Positions 32,830 through 45,802 of a stretch of DNA of 64,000 bases are shown here, in pieces (the stretch's first letter is position 1; each line of letters opens with the position of its first letter). The notes beneath the pieces are model-generated. The model had not been told where the DNA came from and made no database searches. It saw only the letters and a program-made list of their open reading frames with translations. This DNA comes from Phlebopus portentosus (Eukaryota > Basidiomycota > Agaricomycetes > Boletales > Boletinellaceae). Location: positions 186,001 through 250,000 of the forward strand of contig JAYXKI010000004.1 of NCBI GenBank assembly GCA_037892935.1, read 5' to 3'. Position numbers and translations under genes: made by a program.

Positions 32830-33900
32830 GTCACAGTTCTTGGAGGCTGTTTGGTAAAATCAAGATGAGTGGGAAAGAGGTGGGTAACTTTGAGAGAATA
32901 CTAGAGTGGGACTGATGTGTTAATCTAGTTTCTAAAGCAGTTCCAGAAGAGATGGAGGAGAAAATGGGATTGAAGGCTGCTGGATGTATACAAAGGGGGG
33001 ATTGGATCAGGGGAGATAGGCAAAGAAGCAAAGCAGGAGAAGTCAAAGCTAGAGTGATTGGCGGTGGTGGTGCAAAAATAAATAATGTCCTCACAGGTAA
33101 TCCCTCGATGGATTCGAACTCTGGAGGTGGAAGATGATGAGATGAGACTTAGAGAAGGACTTCTCCTAAGCACTGATGATACGAAAGTGATCCTTTTAAG
33201 GATCTGATACAATATAATGAGTTATAACAAGTTATAATAAGTTTTAACAGGTTATGAAACAAAATGAAGTGATATGACATGAAATGAAGTGATACACAAG
33301 GGAACTCAAGTGAGACCTTGCGCAGGGGTGTAAGGAAGAGTGATGAGGGTCTCAGACTTCAACATGAGTTAAACTGATCATACTAGGCTTGGGTACGACT
33401 GCAAAGCAGAAGATGCGAGATGTATGGGACAGAACTTTTATGTATTTGAGGGAGACAAGGAGTCGAGGTGAGTACAGGAAGAGTCGAATTAATCTTGACT
33501 GTAGCTAGAGTAGGTTTTTAGTCTGAACTAAACTCTAAACTGAGCTGTTCCGAGCTCCAAACTGAGCTCCTACTATAAGTAGCACATCTATTTATAACAT
33601 TGTCTAAACCTGAGCCTTTGGAGCATCAGGGAGCATAACGAAAAGAAATTGGAAGTGATAAACATAAGAGAATGCATAGAAAACAAAAGGTGAGGTGAGC
33701 ATATCTGGAAGGTGGTGAGCATAATAACTATAGAGCACAATACGAAATGTGAGTGCATACAGAATGATGAGCATAAAGATCATAGAGGGACAAAACAAAA
33801 TATGAATGCATATAGAACTCAAAAGGGAAAAGCTAGAGTGCATCGCATTAGGTCAAAGCTTGAGAGGCGTCGAGGGCCAATTGCAGATCCTTCAATTTAT
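32830..33900 (-). repeat. Decayed LTR related to the 55-61 kb Gypsy LTRs
   Basis: Several blocks match the minus-oriented LTR at 55404-57019 in the same order: GATTGGCGGTGGTGGTGCAA against GATCGACGGTGGCGGTGCAA; GAGCTCCTACTATAAG.. with TATTTATA.. and CTGAGCCT.. in the promoter-proximal part; and the GCATAACG..AAAG blocks after it. CpGs of the intact LTR are mostly TpG or CpA here. Confidence 0.5.
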
Positions 33901-34827
33901 CTCTTGTGCCTGGGTTTTTGTTACAAAAATTATGGATACCTAATGCGGCATGGAATCAGACAACTTACACACTAAATTATACAGTCTAATCAAGAGTATT
34001 TTGAAAGGCTCCAGTGATAGAATAGTAGAGGCAATTCTTGCCTACTAATGCAGCAAGTATCTAGGGAGGTAGCTGCTGAATACGTTCTAGAGAAATCTGG
34101 TCGACAATATTATGAGAATAAACGTGATGAGAGGGAGGATTCATACAATTTGCAAGAAGAATTATCTAGAATGCATATTGAATATACTCCATCACTTCAA
34201 TGAAGCTTTGCACAGGTGGAAAAACAGAACATCGCAAGATATGTAGAACTCCTGCAGAGAAGGCATTATCGACATGGTGCAACCAGACGCTTAGTTCATG
34301 AAAGCCTAGTGTGTGCAAATTGCTATTTAGCATGCCTTAAAGCTGTACATTCTGGTATACAATTCAACTTAAATTTAGACTTTAAATTTATAGTATAATC
34401 ACGTTATCATTTTGGAGAGGTGCTGGACCAGCAGGAAGTACAGAAAAAAATGCACATGCAAAGAAGAGGCAAAAACAATATTTTTGCTATTTTGGGGTCA
34501 TTTTTTGCTCTATTTTCTCAATCTTTGTTTCTAAATGAAAGCCCTTTTGAAAATATGAATTTAGCAACTTGTATGATGTGAAACTATTGAGTTTTGGGTG
34601 AGATATGATTTTATCTGTGTTTTGAGGCACTTGTGACATGAAAAGTGGTGAAATCACATGATTGCCAACAATTTTGCAACTAGCTACAATGTAATACTTG
34701 AATCTTAGAAATGTGTTTCTGAATTTTGCATATTGGCATCAAATTCTGACTAAAATTCCAATAACTTTAGAATAGGTTATTGCCTAGTGTGTACACAACT
34801 CACTGCAGTGTGTGTGCTGGATTTATA

Positions 34828-34957
34828 CACAGGGGGCAGAATTACATTTCTGAACTACTTACATAGAAAACAGAATTGGAAATCCCACCTCTGATTAACT
34901 GGATTTCAGTTCTGGATCAAATTTTTCAGATTCAGAAATAGGGTTTTGCCCCCTGTG
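34828..34957 (+). mobile_element. 130-bp MITE, PIF/Harbinger-like, copy A
   Basis: Ends CACAGGGGGCAGAA and, on the other strand, CACAGGGGGCAAAA; flanked by ATA on both sides. It is 130 bp, exactly the length of copy B at 49421-49550, which it matches in inverted orientation over its whole length. 3-bp T/A-rich target duplications fit PIF/Harbinger. Every CpG of copy B that I checked is TpG, CpA or TpA here. Confidence 0.85.
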
Positions 34958-35130
34958 ATATCAAATTGTATGGACAGAAGAACCAGTAACAAAGACTAGG
35001 ATTTATGGCCAGCAGGGTTTTCAGCAAAGCTGAAAACACAAGTTGCTGGTATTAAACAAACTTTAAGGATCGGGTTGCACGTGGACAATCCGCGAGCACG
35101 TGACATACTCTTGAAGTTGTAGCGCGTGTC

Positions 35131-38100
35131 ATGCCTCTCAATTCCAACAAGACGACCTCCAGAACTGAGTTGCATTCCTTCCTCCATCCACTCTGCTCGG
35201 AACAGGTCATGGCGCTTGCTATCGAAACTCCTTCTCGAATATGGAGGCGCATTAAAGAGGGTGAAGCTCGCGACTCCGAAATGCCCTCTCTGCCCTCACT
35301 CCCTGATCTGGACGTCTCTGGTTTATCTGACTTGGAACTCCCTTCCCTTGCCCCGGAAGTAGATGCCATCAAGGCCACTGTCAACTCGTCAGAGGAGAAA
35401 GCCGTTCAGCATCCTTTGACACCAGCCATGCCACAGTCAGCTTGGTATCCTGGCTCAGGAACGGACGTGACACCTTTGCCAAGCGGCATGTCCTTATATG
35501 ACGAGATTTCCGGGGGCGAGCATGAAGAATCGGACGAAATAGTTCCTCCTCGTGTAGGACATCGAGAAGAGGAACTCGGTCTGTCTAATAACGCGAGACT
35601 TGGGGACGACCTTTATGCATCCGTTTCCGGCTTGCGCGTCACAGAGCAGTCGGAGCGAGTTGGCAAACAAGAAGGAGGTGTTGCAGCAGAGATGAAAGCG
35701 GGACTGGAGACAACGAGCCACCTAGATCAAGCTATCTTTATTGACAGAGGTCTAGTCTCTGCTGGTTTATCTCAAGGTCTCGAAAGCCATCGTGAAAGTG
35801 GCTCGCTTCCGAACGTAAGTCGTGCCTTTCTGAGGTCACCGTTCACATACAGAGATAAAGCTAACATACTCGCTTATACAGGCGATCATCCGACGTGAAC
35901 CGAAGGACGTCGATGCGTACAAGGCGTACAGTTCTAATCGACATATGATCCGGTCTCCTTCACTTCCCCCCACTTCTCCTGCTAGTACAAGCCTTCCAGA
36001 CATGTCAGACTCTCACTTGCATTACTCGAACACAGTGGAGCATCGCACATGCACGCAAGAACAAAAGTCCGCTCTGGAGACTCTTCATACATCGCTCATA
36101 TCCATACAAAAGTGCAACGGTCAAGAGCAAGCCGAGGAAAGTACCGAGACTGAGCACAATCAGAGGACCGAAAAGGCCGCCGTATCACGGGAACCTACCT
36201 TTTCCTTGGAAGATTCGGAAGCTACACGCGGAACAGGGGTTCGCTTTTCTCAGGTCATGAACATTCCTTCGAGCTCAGCAACACCCTCTCAAACATATCC
36301 ATCGCATGTCATTGGTCATCGGTTTGGACGGCTTCTGGAGCAAGATAAGAGAGAACTGGACGAGGTAGATGATTTGGCGACTCCGTTGCCACGAAAGAAA
36401 TCGTTCCTGCTCAGTGTAGTGCACTCCACGACAAGATCACGTCTCGCTTATCCAACTCCACATCCCAAAGCTCGGTTTGACAAGGCGGCGGCTGGGCCAA
36501 CAGCCGGCCCCTCGCGAATGTTTAACACCGGCAGGAACAAGCCTCGCCTGTCTCATCCGCTGCCGCGAATGTCAACTTTCTTCCCGGTAACACCTCTCGT
36601 TAATTTGCAGAGCGACATGGAGATCGATGACCATCTAGAAGGAGCAGCCAGTAATTCTTTTGTCTCCACCGCTTCGTCTCACGATCTGACCGTCCATCAT
36701 CGCGCAAACGCGTCCTTTGATCCTTTAACTGAACCTCAAGGAGTTAGTCGGTTCAATGCCGGGAAACTAAACACGTATTTGCACGGTCTAAACAGACGGC
36801 TCCAGCAGGAAAATGAGCTTCTCGTGAATAGAATTCGGACTCAACAGACGGAACTTGAAAGTGTTCGCGATCATGCAGGGCGTCCGGAGCTTAGCGGAGT
36901 CGTGGAAAATGATGCAGAACAATGGGTAGCTGAGAAAGAAAGCCTCGAGCAGAAGATAGTTGAGCTTGAACGTCTACTCGGAATCAGAGACAAGGAACTA
37001 GCGGATGAGCAAGCGCTGCGATTGCGTGACAAGGAAAAGTGGAAGGAAAGGATGTCAGAAGTCGAGGACGGAGTCGGGCAAATCATTACAAATTTGGAGG
37101 AACGTGTCCAGAGAGCCGAAGCGAAGGCAGCGCTATTGGATGATGTCGAACGGCAGTTGCAAACTGTTCACGCAGAACTTGAAAGTACCAAGTCTACTAA
37201 CCAGGCGTTCAGGCAACGCGCGGAGCAGGCCGAGCAGATGCTTACCCACAACGATGGCGACGGGGGTTCGACAAATAACTCACCGGCGAGTGGCCATGTG
37301 GATATACAAGTGCTAAAGCACCAGGCGCAAAGGAAAGATGATGTACTCGCATCGCTACACGCTTGTCTTGCGGATAAGGACAAGGAAGTCTCGTCCCTCC
37401 GTAGCATCATCCGTGATCTCGAATCCAGCCTTCGCATCGCACGAGAGACGATTGAAACCTCTCATCAAGATGTTAAAGAATTGCGATCGACTCAGAAGGA
37501 GCTGAAGGAAGAACTCCGTTTTGCTCAAACGATGGCAGACAGATTAAGGTCGGAGCTGACCCTTAGTTCTACCCAGTTCAGAGATCTCGAGAAAGAACTA
37601 GATAAAGCTCGCGAAAGGCACGCCGAGAAACAAGAGGCACTGGACATTGCGAACGAGCGAATTACATTGTCTTCCGACGAGCTTGAAAAGGCGAGATCAA
37701 ACGTACAGCAACTCGAAAATGCACTGGAGGAAAGTGATAAGAAAACCCTCGCAAACACTGACGAGTTGGTCGAGTTGCGTTCGAAGTTGGCGATGATGGA
37801 GCGCGAGCACGAAAAAGCAAAGAAACATAACTATTCACATAGCAACATTACAGATGATAGTGTCGATGTCGCTAGCCTGAAAACCGAGCTCTCTGAAGCA
37901 ACGAAAGAGATTGGGCGTTTGACCTCCTTGTTAGATCAAAATCCTGCTCGCAAGGCTCTCGACAAGGCAAGAGAATCTCGAATCAATCTTCTTGAGAAAG
38001 AGAATCAGGAACTACTTGAACAACTATGCGCTGCCCGCGATCCATCATATTATGCTACGCCTCATCGGAATCCGAGCATGAGCGGTCTATCACCAATGCA

Positions 38101-40162
38101 TCGGCGACTCATTAACTTAACTCTAAGGACACCAAAGACTCCAGGCGAGCCTCTCAGAAACGTAAGTAAATCAGCTAATTGTTTCAGCTTCTCTACTAAC
38201 TACATTAACTGCATTGTCAGGCGTCCTGGCTCATGAGTATGACAGGCGAGATATCGACGGCTCAACTTGTGGAAGAGATTGGTCGATTACAAAGGGAGCT
38301 GGACATGGCCAACGAAAGCATTGATGATAAGCTGGATAAACTCGAGGAGGCCGGGCTAGGCGTTGTGGGGCTAACAAAGGCTCTGGAAGGTGCCCGAAGA
38401 CGGATCGTGGATTTGGAGAATGAACTGCAGGATCGAGATCTCCGACTTCCAGAGCGATTCTCGTGTCCGCGATGTGGAGAATACGAAAATGGCAAATTCA
38501 TATGCAAGGAGTGCGTCTAAAGCGATTTTCTATCGTATGTTTTTTGACACCGTTCAACTAGCACCGATGCGACTTTGCAGTTTCGGCTCGCCGCAGTGAC
38601 AGCAGAATTGGAATCATTGAAAAAGCAACGTGACGAAGAATTGGTAAGCTCATCCGGAGAAAAGACCATGCTGCGGGATGCTACGAACCGTTTGAACATT
38701 GAGATAAAGCGTGCCAAAGAAGAACTCAAGGCGGCTGAGAAACGCGGCCATATGGCTGAGAGATCGAAATCGGAGCTGCAGAAAGTGGGTTGTCTTATTT
38801 AGTCGCAAACTCAAGGCATTCCATTGATCAATCACAGGAGCTCACGAGAGCCAAGAAGATTATAGACGATCTGGAATATTACCTTCAATCGGAGCGATCC
38901 CGACTTCGTACCATGGACCTTGAAAACTCCGACGCCTTACGGGAAAAGGAGAGAATCCTGCAGAAGCTGCACGAAACCGAGCAGGCGAGCTGGATTATCA
39001 CTGCAAACCGAGAAGGTTTCTAATAGTCTTCTGTAGAGAATGGAACAAGCTCGAGATCGGATCTTCCTACTTAAGGAGGCCAATATCAAGCTCGAGGCTG
39101 AGTTGAAAAGTCAGTTTCTTCTGCTTCTTGTCCAAGCGATCCGGTGTTGACCAATAACGACAGTCCAACGAAAGACTAGTAATATTGAAGAGACGCTCTT
39201 TGGGAACAAAGAAACTATTGAGCGACTTCGCCATGAACGGTCTGAACTTTCGGACAAGTACTATGACCTACATCAGCAACTCACCGAAGCCTCAAAGGTA
39301 GGTCACATCCACGCCGCGGTAAAATCGGTCTCTCATTCGACATGAATAGAATGCAAACGAGCTGACGTCTAAGCATGCCAAGTTGCAAATGTCATACGAC
39401 GCTCGTCGGCACCAGCTAGATCGACAAGCTCAGGAGATTGAGAATCTTCGCTCCGCACTGTCATCGCAAATGCAGATCTTAGACAACGCTAGGTGGAAGA
39501 ACGAAAACGCCCAAGTAGAGAGCACAGAGCTCAGCTCTTTAGCCCGGAAGCTTGAGTCCGAGCTCAAACGCATTCAACACGAGGCAAATGGCTTTGGGCG
39601 TGATCTCGTTCATCTGAAAGCGGAGCGGGACCAGATGATGGCCCGTCACCGCGAAGAAATTGAGTTACACGAACGCGAGACCAACCAAGTCCGAGCCCAG
39701 CTGCGAAGTCTGAAGCAGCAAGTTGCAAACCGGAAGGAAACCCACGATATAGCTTCAGAGATGTAAGCTACATGATTCTCTTTTGACAAAGCCAATTGAC
39801 CGAGGTTTCTAGACACGCGGTAACGGAGTGCTTGCGACTCAGGCACAACCGAGAGTGTAAAGGGCTCTTCATTCAGATTCGATATCTCAAAGCAAAGTTC
39901 ACGCGAGAAGCTGCACTACGCAACGGCCTTAGTTATCAGAAGGGCTACCTGCTCGTTCTCTTGTCTCGGTACGAGACGAGGTCAGGATTTCCTATTAAAA
40001 GTGTCCAGATTTCAACTAAGTTGTAAATTCAGCGAAAAAAAAAATCTCGCTACGATCGCACAAGTTGGCTTCCGACGGACTTCCACCCTAAACCCCCGAC
40101 CTAAATCATTACGGACGGCTGCTTTAGCAGTTATGTTCATCTCCCGAACTCGGTTAGCCTAG
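35131..40162 (+). CDS. Spindle-pole/centrosome coiled-coil protein with C-terminal PACT domain (pericentrin/Pcp1/Spc110-like)
   Basis: Long coiled-coil scaffold expected at the spindle pole body, where such proteins anchor gamma-tubulin complexes. The N-terminal quarter is disordered (after ATETP-like IETPSRIWRRIKEGEA, PSLPSLPDLDVSGLSDLELP). Around 36,760 a helical motif NTYLHGLNRRLQQENELLVN starts an extended heptad-rich coiled coil to about 39,770. The C-terminus is a PACT-type targeting domain: FIQIRYLKAKFTREAALRNG, LSYQKGYLLVLLSRYE, and, after an intron at 39981-40032, KKNLATIAQVGFRR and AALAVMFISRTRLA with a stop at 40160-40162. A small CPRCGEYENGKFICKEC cysteine pair lies mid-protein. 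About nine introns; one (38985-39036) appears to be GC..AG. The first ATG is used; ATG 35209 (MALAIETPSRIW) is a reasonable alternative. Confidence 0.8.
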
Positions 40163-40518
40163 TCACAGATAATCTGTCTTTTGTTTATACTAATGTTTAA
40201 CATCGAACAGGCGAGCGAGTGACACATGGCGAGAACAGCGGTCGGCTTGCTCTTCCGTCGCAGTTGCATTGGATAACGTAAGGAAAAATCGAGCGTTGAG
40301 GATGTAGGATTTCATCTGTGGTCTGTGCTATTAGGTAAATTATGCGCTTTGCTTGTGCTATTAGCTCTAGACTGTACTTTCTCCGATAATTGCATAAGTG
40401 CGTTATAAAATCATTCAAAAAATCCAAATCGAATGGAATTCCTTCTTTACCGGGTATCTTGGCAAGACAGAAAAAAAAACGCTCAGCGTGATAACGGTCA
40501 AACCATCGGACTCTACGA
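40163..40518. other. Convergent 3' regions of the PACT gene and cardiolipin synthase
   Basis: 356 bp with no gene; it must hold both 3' UTRs and terminators. Nothing else recognised. Confidence 0.5.
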
Positions 40519-41689
40519 TCATTTCCTGAACGACTTCGAAGTTATAACCCGCACCGCGGAAGTCGAAAAGACGTATGAGAGTCCACTCCAGATTGTTGTG
40601 CCCGCTACCGTCCACCTTCAAAAGATTCAGGTGGTGTGACGATGAAAGCGTGGACGTCATCACTTACTGTAATGAGCGCAATATCAGTTCTGTATTGAAC
40701 GTCAAGAGAGGCGACACGGTCGTGACTCCCATCAACAGAAGTTGTAGCAACGTGTTAATCTGAGTTTCAGTGATTTAGCAAACGAAACTCTGAGTATTGT
40801 CTGTTTCTTTACCTTGCTTATGCGAGTAGGGTGTACTTCGGCCGATGGGATGGAGAAATCCCAGTATCGTTGAAACGTTTTCTGGATATCATGAAATCAA
40901 TTGACAGAAAATGAGTAATACGAAATGTCTCGCCGGAGGGGTTAGTGTTTTATAACGAATATAGAAAGCAGCGCAGCTCAGAAGGACATCTCGTCCAAGG
41001 ATTATGACGGCCAGAGGAACTAAGAAAGCTTTAATCGATGTTGAAGAAACAAAGAACTGTATATTGGCACCTACCTGGAACCATCCCCTTCAATGCCAGA
41101 GTGACGGTCAATGTAGTCATCAAAGCTTTGTCTGCGGCAGGGTCTAATATTGTGCCCAAAACGGAGTGCATCTGATACCGTCGAGCTAGGAAGCCATCGA
41201 CCTCAACCAACAAGCAATGATATGAATGGATGATTTGAGGAAGACAGAATCACTCTCGCCTACCCAGTCCGAAACGCCCGCGTATGCTAGAATTCCAGTC
41301 GCAGCTGCAAAGTTACCATTTACAATTGACCAGGCGAGAAAAGGACAGGAGAGGATTCTGGAGACAGTGAGGGCATTTGGGATCGTATAAATGTTTTCAC
41401 GAATCAAATCTTTGAAGACGGCCGTTCTCCTGGGTTTACCCTCGTCATTTTTGTCAGGAGGAAGGTTGGAAAGTCGGCGGAGATGGAATGGAAACGAGGA
41501 CCGAGAAAAGCAGTCTGCAAGACGCGCTGGACTGCTACGACAACCAGAAAGATGATTATGACGAGAAAGGGGTTTTAGAGGATAGTGAGATGATATTTGT
41601 TGCGTAGACAGGCATGCTACACGACGAGGAATGAGATTGAGATTGAACATGAGAAAGGTAACAGACGCGGTGGGAACAACGTAGTACAT
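40519..41689 (-). CDS. CRD1: Cardiolipin synthase (CDP-alcohol phosphatidyltransferase), mitochondrial
   Basis: Joins CDP-diacylglycerol and phosphatidylglycerol to make cardiolipin in the mitochondrial inner membrane. The N-terminus is basic (LNLIPRRVACLSTQQ, FPFHLRRLSNLPPD), as for a targeting peptide. Then come ENIYTIPNALTVSRILSCPF and the full catalytic CDP-alcohol phosphotransferase motif D-G-x2-A-R-x8-G-x3-D-x3-D, read across an intron as SDW/VDGFLARRYQ ... LGTILDPAADKALM. Later segments are VPLAVIILGRDVLLSCAAFY, RYWDFSIPSAEVHPTRISK and the last exon TVAGTTIWSGLSYVFSTSAV, with a TGA stop at 40519. Start taken at ATG 41689 (MYYVVPTASV); ATG 41650 (MFNLNLIPRR) is an equally good mitochondrial start. 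Divergent from the UAA transporter. Confidence 0.88.
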
Positions 41690-41791
41690 ACTCCAATGCT
41701 TCCCGCTTAACCGTCCGTCATCAGCAGTACCAGTACCAGTACTAGTGATGCTCTTCCCATAGCACTCATCCACTCTCCTTCATCATCCATC
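41690..41791. promoter_or_regulatory. Compact divergent promoter, cardiolipin synthase / UAA transporter
   Basis: Only 102 bp separate the two chosen start codons, so the genes must share regulatory DNA. A GTACCAGTACCAGTACTAG triplet repeat lies at about 41,727-41,746. Confidence 0.6.
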
Positions 41792-43212
41792 ATGCAGCCT
41801 TCCCCCAAGTCCCACTCGCATCTTCGCCATCGGTCGCGACCCGGCAAAGCACCATTAGCAACTCAAAATGGCTCCGTCAATCCTGGTCTCGCAAATGGCA
41901 TCGCGAACCCAAAGTCCGGGACTGGTGCATTATCCGACTTTGTCCTGATCCTCTCACTTGTCTTTGGAGGCTGTTGTATGTGAGCCGATTTCTTGCGTTT
42001 CTGCTTGTGCTTGTACTGTGCTGTGCTCACGGGCCCTGACAGCAACGTGTTGTCTTTCGAATCTTTGCTCAGAAGGAGTTCTTCGCTCGGTCAGTTCCTC
42101 GCTGGATTCTTCATCTGCCATACTAGCATCAGCTCAATTGATCTGTAGGGACTCTCATTACGTTTGGACAGATGGTCTTCATTACTTGCCAATCCCTGCC
42201 TTATTTCCTGCACCGGAAGCAAACCTCACTTTTGCCAAGCCTGATTCCCCGTCAAGTGCCTCTACAAGTCTGGTGCCTCCAAGTGCTTGTGCTTCTTAGC
42301 GGCTCTTTGCTCAACAATTGGTCTTTTGCATTCACTCCACTCACTCTACAGATTGTTTTTCGATCTTCTGGTCAGTGCTTACTTTCTGATCTGTCCAGGT
42401 AGCTGGCTTCATGGATCTTTTGTGGTACAGGTCTTCCAGTTTCCTTGTTCCTCGGCCGAATTTTTCTGAAGAGGCAATATTCTCCTATGCAGACTGTGCG
42501 TAGCGCTCGGCTTTTCAAGTCGTTGAAATATCTCAATGACTTGTGCAGTTATCTGTGCTTTTTGTGACAATAGGTGTCATATTCGCAAGTCTGTCTCGGC
42601 CGTCATCGCGAGCGGTGAACAATGCTGACGGCCAGAAGGAATATTTTCTTGGGATTTTTATGTTGACATTGTCGCTACTGTTGACCGGTGTCCTCGGAGT
42701 TCTGCAGGAGCAGACGTACAATGAATACGGACCCTGCTGGAGAGAAGGTGTCTTTTATACGGTGAGGTGGCACAATAGAAGCTAAAAAATTCATTCTGAC
42801 TAGAACATTGTACCGCAGCATCTTCTGTCATTACCGATGTTTGCATTTTTAACAAAGGGTATCCGTGAAGGGATCGAGGTGCTAGGATCCGCCAAAGAAC
42901 ATATTCCGAACGCATATCTGGTGTTTGCCGTGAATCTCATGACGCAGCTTTTGTGTGTTTCGGGAGTCAACCAACTTGCTTCTGTAAGACTTGGCGCAAA
43001 AAAATACCGTGTTAGTGCGGAAGGAATCTAATTTTCTTCTGCAGAGAGTCAGTTCTGTATCGACTAACTTGGTGCTGACCTCCCGGAAGGCATTGAGTCT
43101 GTGGTTGAGTGTGTGGCTATTTGGGAGCGAATGGAATTACGGGCTTGTTATTGGAGCTGTGTTGGTATTCCTTGGGAGTATTCTATATGCCTGCGTGACG
43201 ACGAGAAGATAG
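41792..43212 (+). CDS. UAA-family nucleotide-sugar transporter (UDP-GlcNAc type, Yea4/SLC35B-like)
   Basis: Multi-span Golgi/ER antiporter importing nucleotide sugars, probably UDP-N-acetylglucosamine for glycan or chitin synthesis. Starts MQPSPKSHSHLRHRSRPG with a disordered cytosolic head. The first span is LSDFVLILSLVFGGCCSNV; next come GTLITFGQMVFI, LNNWSFAFTPLTLQIVFRS-SG (a family motif), LFLGRIFLKRQYSPMQ, LSVLFVTIGVIFASLS, LGIFMLTLSLLLTGVLGVLQ then EQTYNEYGPCWREGVFYTH, and the C-terminal VSSVSTNLVLTSRKALSLW and LVFLGSILYA. The EQTY and TNLVLTSRKALS stretches are hallmarks of the UAA family. About six short introns. The substrate is inferred from the family only. Confidence 0.87.
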
Positions 43213-43333
43213 ATAGATATACGATAGATACGAAACGAAATTGTATAGAAAAGGCAGAATAAATAGAAATAAATAAATGTCCAAAATAGGGAGTTGCTTT
43301 GATGATGACCTGACCGCTTAACCGCGCGCTCCT

Positions 43334-43378
43334 GCTTTTGCTTTTGCTTTTGCTTTTGCTTTTGCTCCTGCTCCTGCT
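43334..43378 (+). repeat. Hexanucleotide microsatellite (GCTTTT)n/(GCTCCT)n
   Basis: Five GCTTTT units followed by GCTCCT units, about 90 bp upstream of the kinase start codon, hence in its promoter or 5' UTR. Confidence 0.85.
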
Positions 43379-43461
43379 CTTATTCCCACCTCCACCTCTC
43401 ACCTTTACATCCTGGCGCTCTCTTTCTCATAGCACCGGTTGATCTCAGACTGGCTCGACAA

Positions 43462-45437
<1,976 letters not shown>

Positions 45438-45802
45438 CATACCTATACCAATCTCTTCTTTTTACATCCCTTCTATTTTTTGCCTCTACGTGTCCACAGT
45501 CGTCCGTCGTATGGGTAGGCACTTTTCTTCTTTATTCCCTTTAATATCAGTCCTTTTGTGCGCAGACAGTTCTTTGGCCGCTAAGTCTGTATGTTTCATT
45601 TGTACAAAATTGACCAAGTCTCCATTCGCATCAAATTCGTGATGGAAGGAGAACCCAAAGCTTAACATAATGCAAGGATACTCGACATGACATGACAGTG
45701 CAAGATTGATATAGAAATGACATGTACAGTGTAAATGATTGATTAGAACCTATCGGCTGGAATATAAAGACTGTCCGCAGAGCAAAGTGCTCTATGTATT
45801 TC
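45438..45802. other. Convergent intergenic region, kinase / She3-like
   Basis: 365 bp between two convergent stop codons; presumably 3' UTRs. A 60-codon minus-strand frame (45486-45668) exists but has no recognisable motif and I do not call it. Confidence 0.5.

Larger units (their letters stand above)
22325..34827. other. Low-GC, CpG-depleted repeat island without intact genes
   Basis: About 12.5 kb with no convincing host gene. I find no CG dinucleotide between about 21,985 and 24,028, and few elsewhere in the island, whereas flanking genes are full of them. TpG and CpA are abundant. The content is decayed repeats: inverted LTR-like copies, an inverted pair near 24.4-25.0 kb, three tandem arrays, an LTR-like promoter region near 27.2-27.9 kb, a Gag relic on the minus strand and a decayed LTR at 32.8-33.9 kb. 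Frames over 60 codons are scattered and show no conserved motif apart from the Gag relic. Stretches not listed separately contain nothing I recognise. Confidence 0.75.

Noticed and set aside
33095..33185. tRNA-like stretch on the minus strand (GTTCGAATCC motif)
   Set aside because: The T-loop-like motif is present but its stem does not pair and no acceptor stem or anticodon arm can be drawn. It also falls inside the decayed LTR relic.
45486..45668. 60-codon minus-strand frame between the kinase and the She3-like gene
   Set aside because: It lies in the 3' regions of two convergent genes and has no recognisable motif or clear splice partner.
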